From: Poecilobothrus nobilitatus
Taxonomy: Eukaryota; Arthropoda; Insecta; Diptera; Dolichopodidae
Length of the DNA: 64,000 bases
Assembly: GCA_947095535.1 (NCBI GenBank)
Contig: OX352774.1
Location: 177,628,200-177,692,199, forward strand
Reading direction: 5' to 3'
Part shown: piece by piece, positions 24,976 through 37,442 of the stretch
How positions within the stretch are numbered: the stretch's first letter is position 1
How the letters are laid out: each line of letters begins with the position of its first letter
The notes under the pieces: generated by a model
The model's input: the letters and a program-made list of their open reading frames with translations, nothing else
Database searches by the model: none
What the model was told of the DNA's origin: nothing
Made by a program: the position numbers and the translations under genes

Positions 24976-26000
24976 TTTTTCTTTAATTTTTGGAGCGCCC
25001 TAACAACAATATTTGTTTTGAAAATGAAAATTTTTTTAATATTCAACTTTAAAAAGGTTTAAAAAAAATTATTTTATTATTTAATATCTTCGTTTATATT
25101 TCCTCTAAAGTGAAAAAAAAAAACACATTATAGAAAACAAAACAGGATATGCTGTCATACCACAGAGTAAAAAAATAAAAAAAAAATAAAATTTCATCTT
25201 GTAATTTCATCCAACTTTAGAAAATTCTTTTTTATTTTATTTTTATTTTCATTTTTTTTTTTTGTTTTTGCTTTTGTTTATATCAGTCTTTTTATTTCAT
25301 TGAAGCAAGTCAAATCTTTATTCTATCATTTCATCATAATAACGAACTATCCAGTATATAAAATACATAATATATATAGGTATATTAATCCACTGCTAAC
25401 TATGTATAAAGCTAAGTTAAATCAGTTATTGTCCAACTCGATTATTGGCTAGTTTTTATTTAATTTTTTTTTTTTTTTTACACTATTTGAAGTTCTTTCT
25501 CTATTTAACTTCGTAGCTTATGAGATTTGTACCATTTAAAAATTACAATTTAGTTTTAGAAACTGGTGCTATAATGACTTAAATGAATATTCCAGAAGCA
25601 AAGAAAAACAAAAAAAAAAAAGCAAAAAAAAATTAAAACGAATCTTTTTACAGAATAAATGGAAAAAAAAAATCGTGTTTATTATAGTGAATGTAGTGAT
25701 GACAATGATAGTGGTGATGGCAATAAGGATTTCATGTTGTGGCGGTGTTGTATGTTAGTGATAAAAACAAATTTTTTTTTTTCTCCTTAAATGATTGTAA
25801 TAAAAATAAAATAAAAACCGTTACAAAGTAAACAAAAATTATACATGAGAATCGTGATAAAAATTTTAAAAAGACTAAAAAGCAAATAACAAAAACAAAA
25901 AAAATAATTTAAATGAAATTAAAACTGATGAAAATATAAAAAAGATAGTAAATCAAAGGTTTTTAAAAGTGCACACTTTTAGAACTTTGAATACTTTCGT
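24976..26000. other. AT-rich spacer
   Basis: Poly-A and poly-T tracts dominate. A short GATGACAATGATAGTGGTGA stretch near 25698 is simple trinucleotide-like sequence. No gene is supported. Confidence 0.5.
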
Positions 26001-26003
26001 ATT

Positions 26004-26084
26004 ATGCCTTTTTATTATGCCAAACTTTTATTATTTTTATGCCAAACTTTTATTATTTCTTATGCCAAACTTTTATTATGCCTT
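26004..26084. repeat. Short tandem repeat, ATGCCAAACTTTTATT unit
   Basis: Three close copies of ATGCCAAACTTTTATTATTT spaced by about 22 bp are flanked by partial ATGCC copies on both sides. Confidence 0.85.
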
Positions 26085-26389
26085 ACTTTAAACAAATATA
26101 TACAGGTGTCGTTCTGGAGCTTCAGATTTTAAATTATTGAGCCTTCTTAATAGCTTTTATATAAGGAGAAGTACAAAATGTTTTTTTTTTTTTATTTTGA
26201 GATAACTTGTATTTATTTTCAAATATCGTCAATTCAATTTTTATCTTCTAAAGAAAAATATATCCTCCGGAGATGCAGAAGAAATAAAATTTTTAAAAAT
26301 TCCTATAACGGTCAACTTTAATATACGCACTAAAATTCAAAAGAATTATATAATTTTCATATTGAAAATAAAAAAAAAAATAATAAATC

Positions 26390-26530
26390 TGAAAAAAAAA
26401 CTGTCGTTTTCAAGTTTTTAAATTGAAAAAATGTTCAGCAGAACTTAAGATATAAACATTTAAAAATAGGGGTATTTCCCGACTTTTAGTAGCTGCTACT
26501 CTATTATGAGCGTGGCTATATAAAAATGTT
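26390..26530 (-). repeat. Family B fragment
   Basis: On the minus strand this matches the left-central part of family B, with a CAGAACTTAAGATATAAACA block and a poly-T edge. The same piece recurs on the minus strand at 46590-46760. It is a short truncated copy. Confidence 0.45.
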
Positions 26531-29500
26531 ATTTCAGAAAATTGAGATTTTTACGCAGTCTATTTATAATTAAAATTTTATCATATGTATTTTGAAGCGT
26601 GTAGTAATTTCGTGAACACACAAAGTTAATTAATAGAAAACTTTTCAACATTTTTTGAGAAATGTGCTAAAAACCAAATGTTTCTTTTATGTTCTATATA
26701 CAGTCAAATTCTTTATAATTTTAACTGAGGATATTTTTTCAAATTTAATCTTAATCAAGTAAAAATTCTGTTTCGTTCACCTTTTCGTTCATGTATGATT
26801 TACATTGTTTCAAATTTACATTTAGTTTCAAAGTATTTTTGGACTGTCTCAAATTATACCGAACTCTAACTAAACTCAACTGTCTTCAAAATTCTTTTGA
26901 ATTTTAAATGGTAAACTACTAAATCTTTAAATCTAAAAAATTAAAAATTCCAGTTCAATTAACCGCCTGGGTATCTTCAATTAAGATAACAATGAAATAT
27001 TATAAAAGTTTCATCGGTAATTATTGATATTTAAAGGAATGCTTTAAGTTAAATTAAGATTAAAAAGAAGTCTTTATGTGGTTACATCTATAAAATAATA
27101 ACAATAATAATTAAGGTTAAAAAAGCGATTAAAGCCAACCAAGGTTAAAAATTCTGCTAAAGCATCAATAAAAAATTTAAATACATACGTAAATTAAGAT
27201 TTTACTGTATTTTTTCTTTATAAAAAATAACCTACACATATTTAGATATATTGACATATTGGCACATTTAAATGAAAATAAAAGGATTTTTTTTTTCAAA
27301 TTTTCCATTTACTTTTTAAATGATTTTCATGTGTTTTTACTTCTTTTATTTTTCTATTATAAAAGATGACGCTCTATTTCCAAAACAATTCATTATATTC
27401 CACCTTAGGTTCAATGTTCTTGCAAATGCAAACATTCAACAAAACAGAAAAATTTACACTTTTAAGCTGTCAGTATTTAAAAAAAAAAAAGAAAACGGAA
27501 ATTTGGTAGCTCTATTTGGTATTTTTTTTTTTTTTACGTTCAAGTTAATGGAAATTTTCACTGTAGAAATTTAACGTGTACTGAATTATCATCAGATGAA
27601 CGATTAACATTGATATGTGTAGATTTTAAAATAAAATTAATTGCCACCGCCACAAGACATACATAATATATTATAACATAGAATGAATGCAAATGATTTA
27701 TTTTGAATGCAAATTATTGTGGGACGTAATTGATAGCAAAACACGACATCAAAACTTACCAGAAAAACATCCTTTTAGGTAGTAAACATTTTTCCGCGTA
27801 TATTTGCAAAAGGTTAAAAGGGTGAAAAAATTCTAATTAAATTCAAAAAGCGAGAAAAATTTCGAAAAAAAAATTAAATCAAAAAATAGAATATTATTAG
27901 AATTTAGTAAAAAAAAATGTAAAAAAAAAACACAATGTCTTTTAAGAATTTTCAGAATTTTCAAAAAACAAAAATTTAAGCAGCCTGTTAAAATTATTAA
28001 CGAATCATAATAAATTGTAAATTATTAAAGATACGTTTTTTTAGAATTCTATATATTTAGTGTCTCTTTAAAAATTGATTTTCTTGGAATAATAACATGT
28101 CCTAACAGTATATGAAATCTTATTCTCTTAACTCACAGACCATTTTTTTAATTTTTAATATAAAGGTTTGTAAGTTTTGAGAAATAATTTTGAAGTTGTC
28201 TAGGTAAAATTCAGTTTATTTGAGGTTACTTTGAGGTCCAATAAACTTAACTAGGACAAAACAACCTCTTTTTTTATTTTTTTTTTTTTTTTTTATATAT
28301 ATGTGTTCCTTGAAATATATGTACCTATGTTGAAATCTTGATGCTTCATATCTTAATTAAAATTAATTATTTAAATTTCAAAGATGATTTTCTTTTTTTA
28401 TTTTATTGGAACTAAAAGGCCATATTGTAAAGTAAAATATTAAGAGAATTTTAGTTTAGTAGTAATTGATTAAATGAATAAAATGACAATAGTATAAAGG
28501 TTTATGTATCACTCTTTTTTTTTTTTTTTCTTCTCTTCTACACATATAAGATTTCTTTGCAGAACTGAACCTTGAACCTTATCTATAAATCAAGTCTTGA
28601 AAAATACAATACATTAATTTTGAAATATTAGAGTTGATTGAGTTCACGATAAGTATTTAAGATATAAATTAATTATTGGATTATATTTAAACCATGGTAT
28701 CCAGGAGACAATACTACATTCTTAATTTATTTAAAATAAATCGTTTATGGTAATAAAAAACAAAAAATTCTAAATCTAAATTCTATTTAAATAAATCCTA
28801 CAAAAATAAGAACTATGAAATTTAATTTATATAAATAATTTAATTAAATATTTTATATGATTAAAACAAAACAAAATTGAACAAATTTAAAACTAATAAT
28901 GTTATATTCTTTTATTTATCTTATAACATTTTTATAAACAGTCACACAAACATATACCTATAAGTATGCTATTATAAATGTACTTACATATATTATATAT
29001 TCATAAAAAATATACATATGTAAATATTTTTTATAAATTTTACTTTACAATTTTCACAATTTTCATTACTTGTAAACAACAAAGTTTATAATTTTTTTTT
29101 TTTTTATTATTTTCTCTTGAAATTATTTTGTATATTTTTTTTTCTCTTTCTAACTTTTCTTTACTACTTTTATTTATTTATTATACTTTGTTCTTCTTTT
29201 ATTTTTTTTTTTTACCCCCCTGTATTTATTGTTACATAGACTTTTTATGTCCTCCTTTTTTTAACACGTCTTTTCTGACTGTAAACACAACAAACCAAAT
29301 TATACGATACACAATACAGTAATGCTTTTCTGCTATGAAAAACTTTTAAAGCTTAAGTATAAAAAAAAGAATCATTTCACTTTGAACTGCAAAAGCTTTA
29401 AAAAAAAAAGTAAAAACAAAAAAAAAAAAAATGTATAACAAAATTATTTTTGTTTGTTTTTTTTTTGTTTTTTTTTTTCATTTATTTTGCACTACGGAAA

Positions 29501-29930
29501 ATATAAAAAGTCTCTTAAAAAAGGAGAAGAAAGGACGAAGGGTGGTATTTAATGCAAAACAGGAACCACTTACACCAAAAACTTTTTAATTCAATGAATG
29601 TTCACAGTATAACACATTAAAACAATACATTTATATATAAATCTATAGTTCATATATGAATGTTTATGACAAGGTATATCAGATATAATATATACATATA
29701 TATATTCATTTCATGTAAATATTTTACAGTAGATTTGTTTGTGTGATTATGTATTTTGTTGTTTTTTTAAATATTAAAGTAGTTGGTTAACAAAAACAGA
29801 AAAGAAATATAATATAACGGATTACTTTTTTTTTTTTATTGTTATACTGTTATGATTTTGTATATTCTTTTTTTTTTCTCTTTTGTTGTAATATTATTTA
29901 TGCTGTTATACTGTTGCTGTTATTTTCGTT
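26531..29930. other. AT-rich sequence, nothing recognised
   Basis: I see no exon, RNA or shared repeat. Frames 27320-27574 and 29128-29322 are hydrophobic low-complexity reads without a domain. Confidence 0.5.
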
Positions 29931-29931
29931 A

Positions 29932-30835
29932 AATTTTTAGCACATTATTCAAGAAAAATTTACTAATTAGTTTTACTATGTCCGTCTGTTCATCTATATA
30001 CAACACTTCTACACCGTTTAAATTAGGTTAATTAAATTTTAACCATAGATAAGTTTTTAAAAATATAAAAATTAATATTGTAGAACCATTTTTTTATGTA
30101 ATCTCATCAATTACGGAGTGTTTTACTTATAATTTTTCGACAGGATTTCTTTTTATTTTTATCAAAATTATACACTTTTTTTCTTTTAGTTGTATAGGGT
30201 TCCACAGCTGCAGATCATCAAAATTGCAAAAAGCCCTATTTTAAGAACTATATAGCTCTGCATAATAGTGTTACAATCTAAAGAATCTATAAGACCAGAA
30301 ATTTTCTTACCTCTATAAAATAATATAAAAATTATGCAATATTTTGTAATTTACTATTGAAATTTACCGTTATGTGAAAATCAAATTTTGCATGATTTTT
30401 CTACCTTCATAACTCCGGCATGCTTTTAGATAGGGACCTGAAATTTTAAGGTAAGAAAGAACTCTTAGAATTAATATAAGTTTTCACCAGCCCTTGTTTA
30501 AGAGCTATTGCCGCATAAAAGTTGAAAATTTACTTTTTTTCAACACCTGTAACTAAGGCACCTGTACAAATTTTTCTTCGGCAAGAAATGAAAATTAAAG
30601 CTTCAGTAATATATAAAAATATATGTTACATATGTTAACGGTTTTTTTTTAGGATTCCGGACTTACAGCCCCTCAAAATTGCAAAACAAGCCTATTTTCA
30701 CATATTTTGTTATTATATGAAATTTTAAAATTTTGGTGCAAGCCACAATTCTAAACAGTTTGTATTATCTTTTGGAAATGGGCGCCTTTAAAAACTGTTT
30801 GTTTACGTTCTGCCTTGTTTATATACACATTTTAT
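29932..30835 (+). repeat. Family B repeat, copy 2
   Basis: This is the longest copy. It has TATGTCCGTCTGTTCATC near the start, TTCTACACCGTTTAAATTAG, the AATTTACCGTTATGTGAAAA and TTGCATGATTTTTCTACCTT blocks, CATAACTCCGGC, CACCTGTAACTAAGGCACCT, and the end AACTGTTTGTTTACGTTCTG. A CCTCAAAATTGCAAAA block near 30665 is duplicated within the copy (also near 30215). Confidence 0.72.
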
Positions 30836-32275
30836 AACAAAGTTAACATAGTATATATGGAATATTAAAAAGGAATTTTTTTTTTAAATTGAATTTAAAT
30901 TTTTTTTTTTTTCATATCTTATGTTGCATGTGTATCCTTTTTTATTATCATTTATTTATTTATGACATTTTTTTGTTTTTTTTTTTTTTTGTTATTCAAT
31001 TTTTTTTTTTTGTCTTTTTGTTTTATTATTTTGTTTTATTTCCCTTTTCTATTATGTAATATAATATGATGGTTGCATGATGCCTGACTATTTTATTTCT
31101 TGTAAAAGGATATGTATAAAACAAGGATAATATCAGGATGGATTCATGTAAAATGTAATACCTATATACAAAATATATCAACATTTAATAACCGGCAACT
31201 AAATAAATGTATTTGTATAAATATTTTAGTCTGTCAGAATTGTTTAAAATCGTCATAATAAAATTTATGTATAAAGGAATTGAACGCGAGATTTATTACA
31301 CAAAACAATAACAAATAAAACTATTTAAAATAAAGTTGAAAATTTTTGTTATGATTTTGTTTTTTGTTTTTTATTATTTTTTTTTTTTTAAAGTTACTAG
31401 ACTGTTGATGTAGTGTTTGAAAAATTAACAATAGATATCAGTACTCAGTCTATTATTATTAAGAATTAGTTTAGTTTAAAGTTATTGTTTTAATGAAGTT
31501 TCGCGGTTTTTTTTTAAAGTGGATTTTATTTGTCTGGATTTTATATTAAAAATTAAAAACTTTGAGTAACTGTCTGCAGCAATTTATATGAAAGCATTTA
31601 TATAGTTAACTAATAAGGATATTTTTTTTATTTGATTTTATTTCAATAAAACAAAAATGATTAAGAAGAAAATTTATATAACCCGTATTTGATTAGGAAG
31701 AATAAAATTTTAAACATTAAAAATTCAATTCAATTCCTGTGAATTAATATTCATTTTTATACAAATTTCAATATCTTAAAATTGTATTGAAATGTTATGA
31801 AAAAAGTTATGCTATTTAATACGTATCAGACATTTACTTATTCCAAGCATCATTTAAATTATTCATTTTACTGAATCGTCATGTTTTACAAGGGTTATTG
31901 TAAGTTATTAAATGATGCTAGTTATTAGAATAATTACAATTATTACTACTACAACTACTGCTATATGAACTCTATTCCACGTGTAGATAGTACGTTTTTA
32001 CAAAAACCGAACAAGCAATTTACGAGATTCAAACGTAGACAATGCGCAATTTTGATCTATATTCTAGTACGTCAAGAGTAGATCAAAATGAGTTATGCAA
32101 TTAAAACCATATAATACACCGATTTAAATAAAACTTGAGCCACCTCTTGGTTCAATTTCCAACATGTCAAGATTGAAACAAAGTTTAATCGAATAAATAA
32201 ATAAACCAAGGATTATTAACCAAGTTTTAAGCATATAAAGTGTTCGTTTTATAAAGTTAATGTTATTTTATTTTT
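30836..32275. other. AT-rich sequence, nothing recognised
   Basis: T-rich tracts lie at 30890-31030. Between 32000 and 32230 there are short inverted words (for example TTTTGATCTA with TAGATCAAAA, and AACCAAG/CTTGGTT pairs), but no bounded element. Confidence 0.45.
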
Positions 32276-32320
32276 TTCTTAATGCATTTCTCTGCCACAT
32301 AAATGTGAACAGGAACTTTT
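32276..32320 (-). mobile_element. SINE 3'-end fragment
   Basis: TGCATTTCTCTGCCACATAA followed by ATGTGAACAGGAA is the reverse complement of the tail of the full SINE 260 bp downstream. Only the last 40 or so bases remain. Confidence 0.8.
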
Positions 32321-32411
32321 CGATATTATTGTTATCAAATTAGCACTTAAAACCAAACTGAACATAAGGATGAACAAGTTATTTAATTAATTAACATCCC
32401 TAACATTAACT

Positions 32412-32606
32412 GGGGCCTTGGTGGCCTAGTGGCTAAGAGCGTATAAAATACGCTGTAAACATCGAGGGAGTGTGGGTTCGAATCCCACACACGTCGTAAG
32501 AGTTATTCCCCCTTACGACATTTACAGCCACGCCTGAACAGGAAAGGCTGTGTAATTTCCTGTCCACATTTATGTGGCAGAGAAATGCAATAAAAAAATA
32601 AAAAAA
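32412..32606 (+). mobile_element. Full-length tRNA-derived SINE
   Basis: The head resembles a class II tRNA. The A-box region is TGGCCTAGTGGCTAAGAGCG (32422-32441). A 5-bp anticodon-like stem AGCGT/ACGCT surrounds the 7-base loop ATAAAAT. A long variable arm of about 15 bases follows, then a T arm with stem GTGGG/CCCAC around TTCGAAT, containing the B box GGTTCGAATCC (32475-32485). Seryl and leucyl tRNAs have this layout. The body has an 8-bp inverted pair GTCGTAAG/CTTACGAC, a GCCTGAACAGG segment and the tail TTTATGTGGCAGAGAAATGC, ending in AATAAAA-rich sequence. The 3' acceptor half is absent, so it is not a tRNA gene. Transcription would be by RNA polymerase III from the internal boxes. Confidence 0.92.
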
Positions 32607-33985
32607 TTATTGCCCACACTATATTCTAGGTCTTCCAAGCGATTATAATTAAACTTTAATTAATGTTTTGTCAAATAGATTTTTTATTATTTCCAATTAC
32701 TTTTAATCTCATATTTACCAATTACATTCTCTGCAACTTCCTAAGCTGCCGACCTAATGAAAACCAAAATTTTGAAATGTTTAAGATTATTATGTACTAC
32801 CAAATTGTAAGAACCTTAATTTTCTATTAGACTATTCGGCAAATACTTAATCATTATTTTAGTAAACATAAAGTAAAGTAAAAGCAGACAGTCAAATGAG
32901 ATGAGATAAATGAATCAGATTTGGTAAAGCCCATTCGTTTATTTCTTTTTGCTTTGTTTTTGTGAGAAAGTTTCAAAATTATTTTTAAAAAAAATTAAAT
33001 TTCTATTTTCTATATAAGATTAACATTATAACATCCAAAGAATAATAAAAAGAATCAATAATGTTTTATTTAAAATAAAAGAAAAAAGTTTTCATTTAAT
33101 TAAAAATAGATGAAATTAAGAAACGAAAATGAAAGAAAAAACCAAACCATTCTCTATTGTTCTCTAACTATATATTGAATACTTCAGATACATTTCAAAT
33201 TAAAATTTTTTACAAAAATAAAAAATAAACGAACAAGAAAAGATTGTGCAATTTTATAAAATAAAAGAAAAAAAAACATTTTTTAAAGTTTTTTGAGATT
33301 TTGCTAACTTTTATTTCACATTCAATACATTCAACACTACAAGTTCTTATTTTGATGCAATCCATATAAATAAGGATTTCATTAAAAAGTGATTCATAGC
33401 GGTTGTGGGATTTCAAAATACAAGACTTAGTAAATAGATAAAAAAAAATTAAATTTAAACTTCAAAAAATAAGAAATTATATTTTATGTATATATATAGA
33501 AATATATTGCTTTATATAGACATAAATTACAATCATATATACATATACATACAGTGTTAAGCTATAAAATAAAATAAAATTGTTTGAAAGTTCATTGTTC
33601 AGTGTAAATGTTATGATTTGCTTTTCTTCGATTCTCTTCAAAATCAAATTTTAAATCTCTTGTCATTTCATCAAATAAAATCGAATTTAATTTTTATTAA
33701 AGAAACATTTCATTTTTCTTTTATTCAGTCAAATTGCATTTTCTTCAAATCGAATAAAATGATATTGAACATGTTTGTCAGTAAAATGTTAACTAAAAAA
33801 ATATTAAAAGTTTATTATTTTATTGTTAGACTAAATGCAGTGTTTGAATTATATAAATCTTGTCCACGAGAGACTTTTGACTCCGGGACTTTTGTCATAT
33901 CGCCTTCTTGAAAATATTGCAATATAATATATAAAATTTAACTAATTTTAATTCGATGTAATAAATAACGTTCAAAATAATGAAA
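32607..33985. other. AT-rich sequence, nothing recognised
   Basis: The frame 33618-33911 on the plus strand (97 codons) has no domain, no splice context and a low-complexity composition. A GC-richer word run at 33860-33905 (GACTTTTGACTCCGGGACTT) looks like a scrap of the word-arm elements. Confidence 0.45.
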
Positions 33986-33989
33986 TTTT

Positions 33990-34800
33990 AGTTAGAAGAG
34001 TAACCATAGTTTTCCTCGAATTGGCTAAACCCTTCAGTTCCGTCGATAGAATTATACTGGTAAGAATCCTGTTTGAATGTGGGGTTATGAGCAAAGAACA
34101 CCAATGGTTTGTAAGCTACCTCAAAAATAAAAAACAATTTGCAGAATGTGATGATATTAAAAGTGCTATAAGTAACATTGATTATGGAGTCATATAAGGT
34201 AGTTCGCTAAGACCAGTGCTTTTTTCATGCTACACCAGGAGCTTTTCGAAACTAAAGTTATGTGGTAAGCACGTTATGTTTCAAGATGATATATCGTATG
34301 TTATGTTTCCAGATATAGCAGTGGTTTATGCAGAAAAAATTTCATATCACTTGAAACAAGCATAAAGGAAGATATGAATAAAATATATTCATGGATGAGA
34401 AGTTATACAAATACCTAGGAATCTGGATAGATCAGGACCTAATCTGGAATAACCATATCAAAGACCACGTGTGCAAAACAAATAGAATAGCTAGTACTAT
34501 TAAAAAAATCAGTAAGTAACAGCTGGATAAAACTAAAATATCTATCTACTATTCTTTATTTCATAGCATCATTACGTATGGTATTAAAACATGGGGCTGT
34601 ACGTTTAAAAAACATTACGAAATAAAGCGTTTAAAAAATACGAAATAAAGCGCTTAAAAATGTATTCTTATTTGATAAGAGAGTATCTACATATATGGCA
34701 CATAATAAGCTATATATATATAAAATAAAACACAAGATCAGCATTTCATCTACGTTCAACAAAAGGTTTACATTTATATGGGATTGAGCAAAGTGTTAAC
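33990..34800 (+). mobile_element. LINE reverse transcriptase remnant
   Basis: From 34000 the plus strand reads VTIVFLELAKPFSSVDRIIL (motif A, normally FLDLAKAFDTVDH), MSKEHQWFVSYLKNKKQF, then NIDYGVI, a stop, and GSSLRPVLF (motif B, with the expected Gln codon changed to TAA). It continues with VMFQDDISYV (motif C, with FQDD in place of FADD), and after a frame change KLYKYLGIWIDQDLIWNNHI (about 34400-34460) and SLFHSIITYGIKTWG (about 34555-34600), the conserved thumb and tail. The order and spacing are those of a Jockey-like ORF2 palm to tail. Point stops and substitutions of catalytic positions show it is dead. Confidence 0.88.
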
Positions 34801-36220
34801 ACAGGCATCAAATAGTAAAAACAATTCAATAACCGTTGAGCCCATTTATATCTATTGTGTTTATTTTTATGTGTTACCAGTCAAAAAAGAAATTTTAATA
34901 CATTTGGGACAATGTGTACGAGTATAAAAAGGAAAGTATTTTGAAATATATATATATATTATAAATATATTATAAACGTAAGCGAATTTACCTAAAAGTA
35001 TGCAAAAATTTTCACAAACTAATAGCACATTATATATTGAAAAAAAAATAAGGCTATTTTAAATAGTTTTGAAAAAGGTTTAACTGTAAATTCAGACTAA
35101 CTAACAATTACAAAAAAAAAATTACATTTTAATTATTACATTTACAAAAGTAACATTTAAGGAAAACTCATATTAGTAAAAAAAATATGAATGGATTTTT
35201 TTTTTATGTATCTAAGAAAGAAGTGTGTAAGCAAATATTGAAGTTTCTTGTTACGAAAAAAACTAAATTATTCATAAAGTTATACATACATATGTTAATT
35301 TTCTATGAAATTTTATAGTGCCACTTCACATAAGTTGCAAATAATAAATCATCAAAAATTTTGTTTAAATTTAATTTTAAATTTTACTTTTAACATCTTT
35401 TTTTTGTATATTTAATATTTTTGCTTTTAGATTAAAATACAGCTTAATTGTATTTACATTAAATATTCCAACATTAAATTCCATAAACAAAAAATCGTGA
35501 TTTTTAAAGGACAAAAGTGCCTCAATAAATATTTAGCTAACTTGCATATAAACTTTACATTAAATCAAGAAGAAACATAATATTTTACATAGAGTTTTCT
35601 CCAAAATTTGAAATTTTTATCTCGGCAGGACATAAAATTGTACATAAAATATAAATAAATTAAATTATGTATTATTTATTTATATTTAGATCGAATGTAT
35701 AAAGTATCTATGAAATGAATTTTTAAAAGAATAAACAACAACAAAATCTTTTACCATGTCCTGTAAATATTTATGTGTCCTTTAAAAAAAAAAAAAAAAC
35801 ATATCATTTGAAGAACAATGTAGAAATTAATTTAATATTTTTGGTTTTGCCCATAGGTCAAATTAAATTTTAAAATATAAATTTAAAATAAAAAAACTTG
35901 TTAAAAATGCAATTAATTAAGGAACAAATAATGAATTTTTCTTTTGGGAATAACTAATTAATTGTATAGAAAAGATTATTGTAGGGAAAACAATATTAGG
36001 GGTTTCTATAACAAAATAATTCAATAGATATTTTTTTAGTATTCTTCCTATTGTTATTTGTCATAGAATAATAAGTGATAGTTTAGTATAATATAAAAAA
36101 TAAATACAGAAATTAAAATTTATAAAATATAAAATATGTGATTGTTTATTGAATATAACATTTATAATACTTATATCGTATAATATTAAATATTATGATC
36201 CCTAACACATTCTTATTGGG
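34801..36220. other. AT-rich sequence, nothing recognised
   Basis: The stretch has long A runs and AAATTTAA words, with no gene or repeat copy supported. Confidence 0.5.
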
Positions 36221-36224
36221 TTGG

Positions 36225-36420
36225 CTCCAGGCAATAGCGGTACAAGAAATAAACCTCAAAAAAATCAAGGATTATGAAATAATACCCCAAACTCAAAACG
36301 AAATATTTCCGCAATAAAGCGAAAAAAAAATAAAGTGAAACCTCCAAACCTCCAAATTAAAAACCTCCAAAAACCTAAAAAATAAAGTGAACCTCCAAAT
36401 TAAAATAAAATAATACTCTA
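36225..36420. repeat. Word-arm repeat with ACCTCCAAATTAAAA words
   Basis: Short words of the type CCTCCAAATTAAA, AATAATACCCCAAA and AATAAAGCGAAA/AATAAAGTGAA follow one another. The pattern of C-runs separated by AAATAAA resembles the arms of the foldback element at 54247-55193. Confidence 0.55.
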
Positions 36421-36489
36421 AATTCTTTTAAAATGCTATCTAATAAGAACATTTAAATAACATATATTAATTAAGGAATAACTACATTT

Positions 36490-36800
36490 GCCCGAACAAC
36501 AAAATTCCGAAAATCAAAATTTCGAGAAAATAAACTCAAAATCTACCGAAATTTAAAAATCGTGAATTACAAAATTTCCGAATTTGACAATCGCCAAACA
36601 TTTTTAGAAAAATGGAAGTTATACAAGTTTATGCGTAGATATATGGATATGTACGATTCTGAATTAGGATAACTTTTAGAGTTGCTTAAAAAATTAAGGT
36701 TTCAATCACATGGGTGTGGATTTGGAAGCGGCAGCCCCCACCATTTCAAATCTTTTGACGTTGAAATATGTAAAAGAAAAAACAAAATATTGAAATTTAA
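36490..36800 (+). repeat. Word-arm repeat (CCGAAATT words) plus family C core
   Basis: From 36495 to 36600 the word AAAATTCCGAAAATC/AAATTTCGAGAAAAT recurs. It is followed by the core GATTCTGAATTAGGATAACT, TTTAGAGTTGCTTAAAAAAT, and a GGAAGCGGCAGCCCCCACCA block leading to TTTGACGTTGAAATATG. The same CCGAAATT words occur inverted at 46010-46150. Confidence 0.6.
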
Positions 36801-37260
36801 TTTTTTGTATATGGAATAGGTATAAAGGTAGGTAGTAGTTTTGAGGTGTTTTATTTATATGAACAAATAGAAATAGAAAATGAATAGAAAATAAAATAAA
36901 ATCCCAAAATAATGAAAAGATCTCTCAATTTTTGGGGGATTATTTCGTTGTACTTTTTTTTAGATATGAGGAATATTATTTCTCGAACAAATTTTTTGGG
37001 GGATAATTTAATTTTTTTTTTTTTTTTTTAAATTGTATTTTGCCGTGAGTCATATAGATTACCCTACATTTTTTAATCTTAAGATGTTATTCAGAATTTA
37101 TTCCTCAATTCATGTCAATTCAATTGTTAATTAAAAAAAATAAAAACTTGCATGTATGAAAAAGCCAAATCTCTGTTATCGTATCATTAGTTCAAAAATT
37201 CATCATTAATTGATCTCTTCTTTTTTATTAAAAATAAATCAGTATAGAACACGATTAGAT
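36801..37260. other. AT-rich spacer
   Basis: No feature is recognised apart from T runs near 37010-37030. Confidence 0.5.
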
Positions 37261-37442
37261 GCTGGCTAAAAGTTGCACAATTAATTTTTATTATTATTAT
37301 ATTCTTTTTTTTTTACACTTATTTAATTTAAATATTATTAATTTAGTCTTCTGATGATGTCCTAAGAGGACGAAACATGTCAAGAATTATATAAAAAAAA
37401 TAATAATAATAATAAAAATTAATTGTGAAACTTTTAGCAAGC
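37261..37442 (+). mobile_element. Inverted-repeat element enclosing a hammerhead-like motif
   Basis: The left arm (37261-37300, GCTGGCTAAAAGTTGCACAA then TTAATTTTTATTATTATTAT) is matched by the reverse complement of 37402-37442 with about two mismatches in 40. The 100 bp between the arms contain the ribozyme core annotated next. No coding sequence is present. Hammerheads are known in Penelope-like retroelements and in small retrozymes, so this may be a short non-autonomous derivative; that link is inference. Confidence 0.7.
37347..37385 (+). ncRNA. Hammerhead ribozyme-like motif
   Basis: All conserved blocks occur in order: CTGATGA (37351-37357), stem II GTCCT/AGGAC with loop AAG (37359-37371), GAAA (37372-37375), a minimal helix III (C-AT-G), and the cleavage-site triplet GTC (37379-37381). 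Stem I pairs TCTT (37347-37350) with AAGA (37382-37385). The predicted cut is after C37381. One extra T (37358) between CTGATGA and stem II departs from the consensus and could lower or abolish activity. The very short helix III is the form reported for ribozymes of Penelope-like elements, which may act as dimers. Confidence 0.75.

Noticed and set aside
32412..32490. tRNA gene (Ser/Leu-like)
   Set aside because: A and B boxes and anticodon-like arm are present, but the 3' acceptor strand is missing and the same head heads a dispersed repeat with a shared body and tail, so it is a SINE.
33618..33911. 97-codon plus-strand frame
   Set aside because: It is hydrophobic and low-complexity with no recognisable domain, no splice consensus at its ends, and ends in a scrap of repeat-like sequence.
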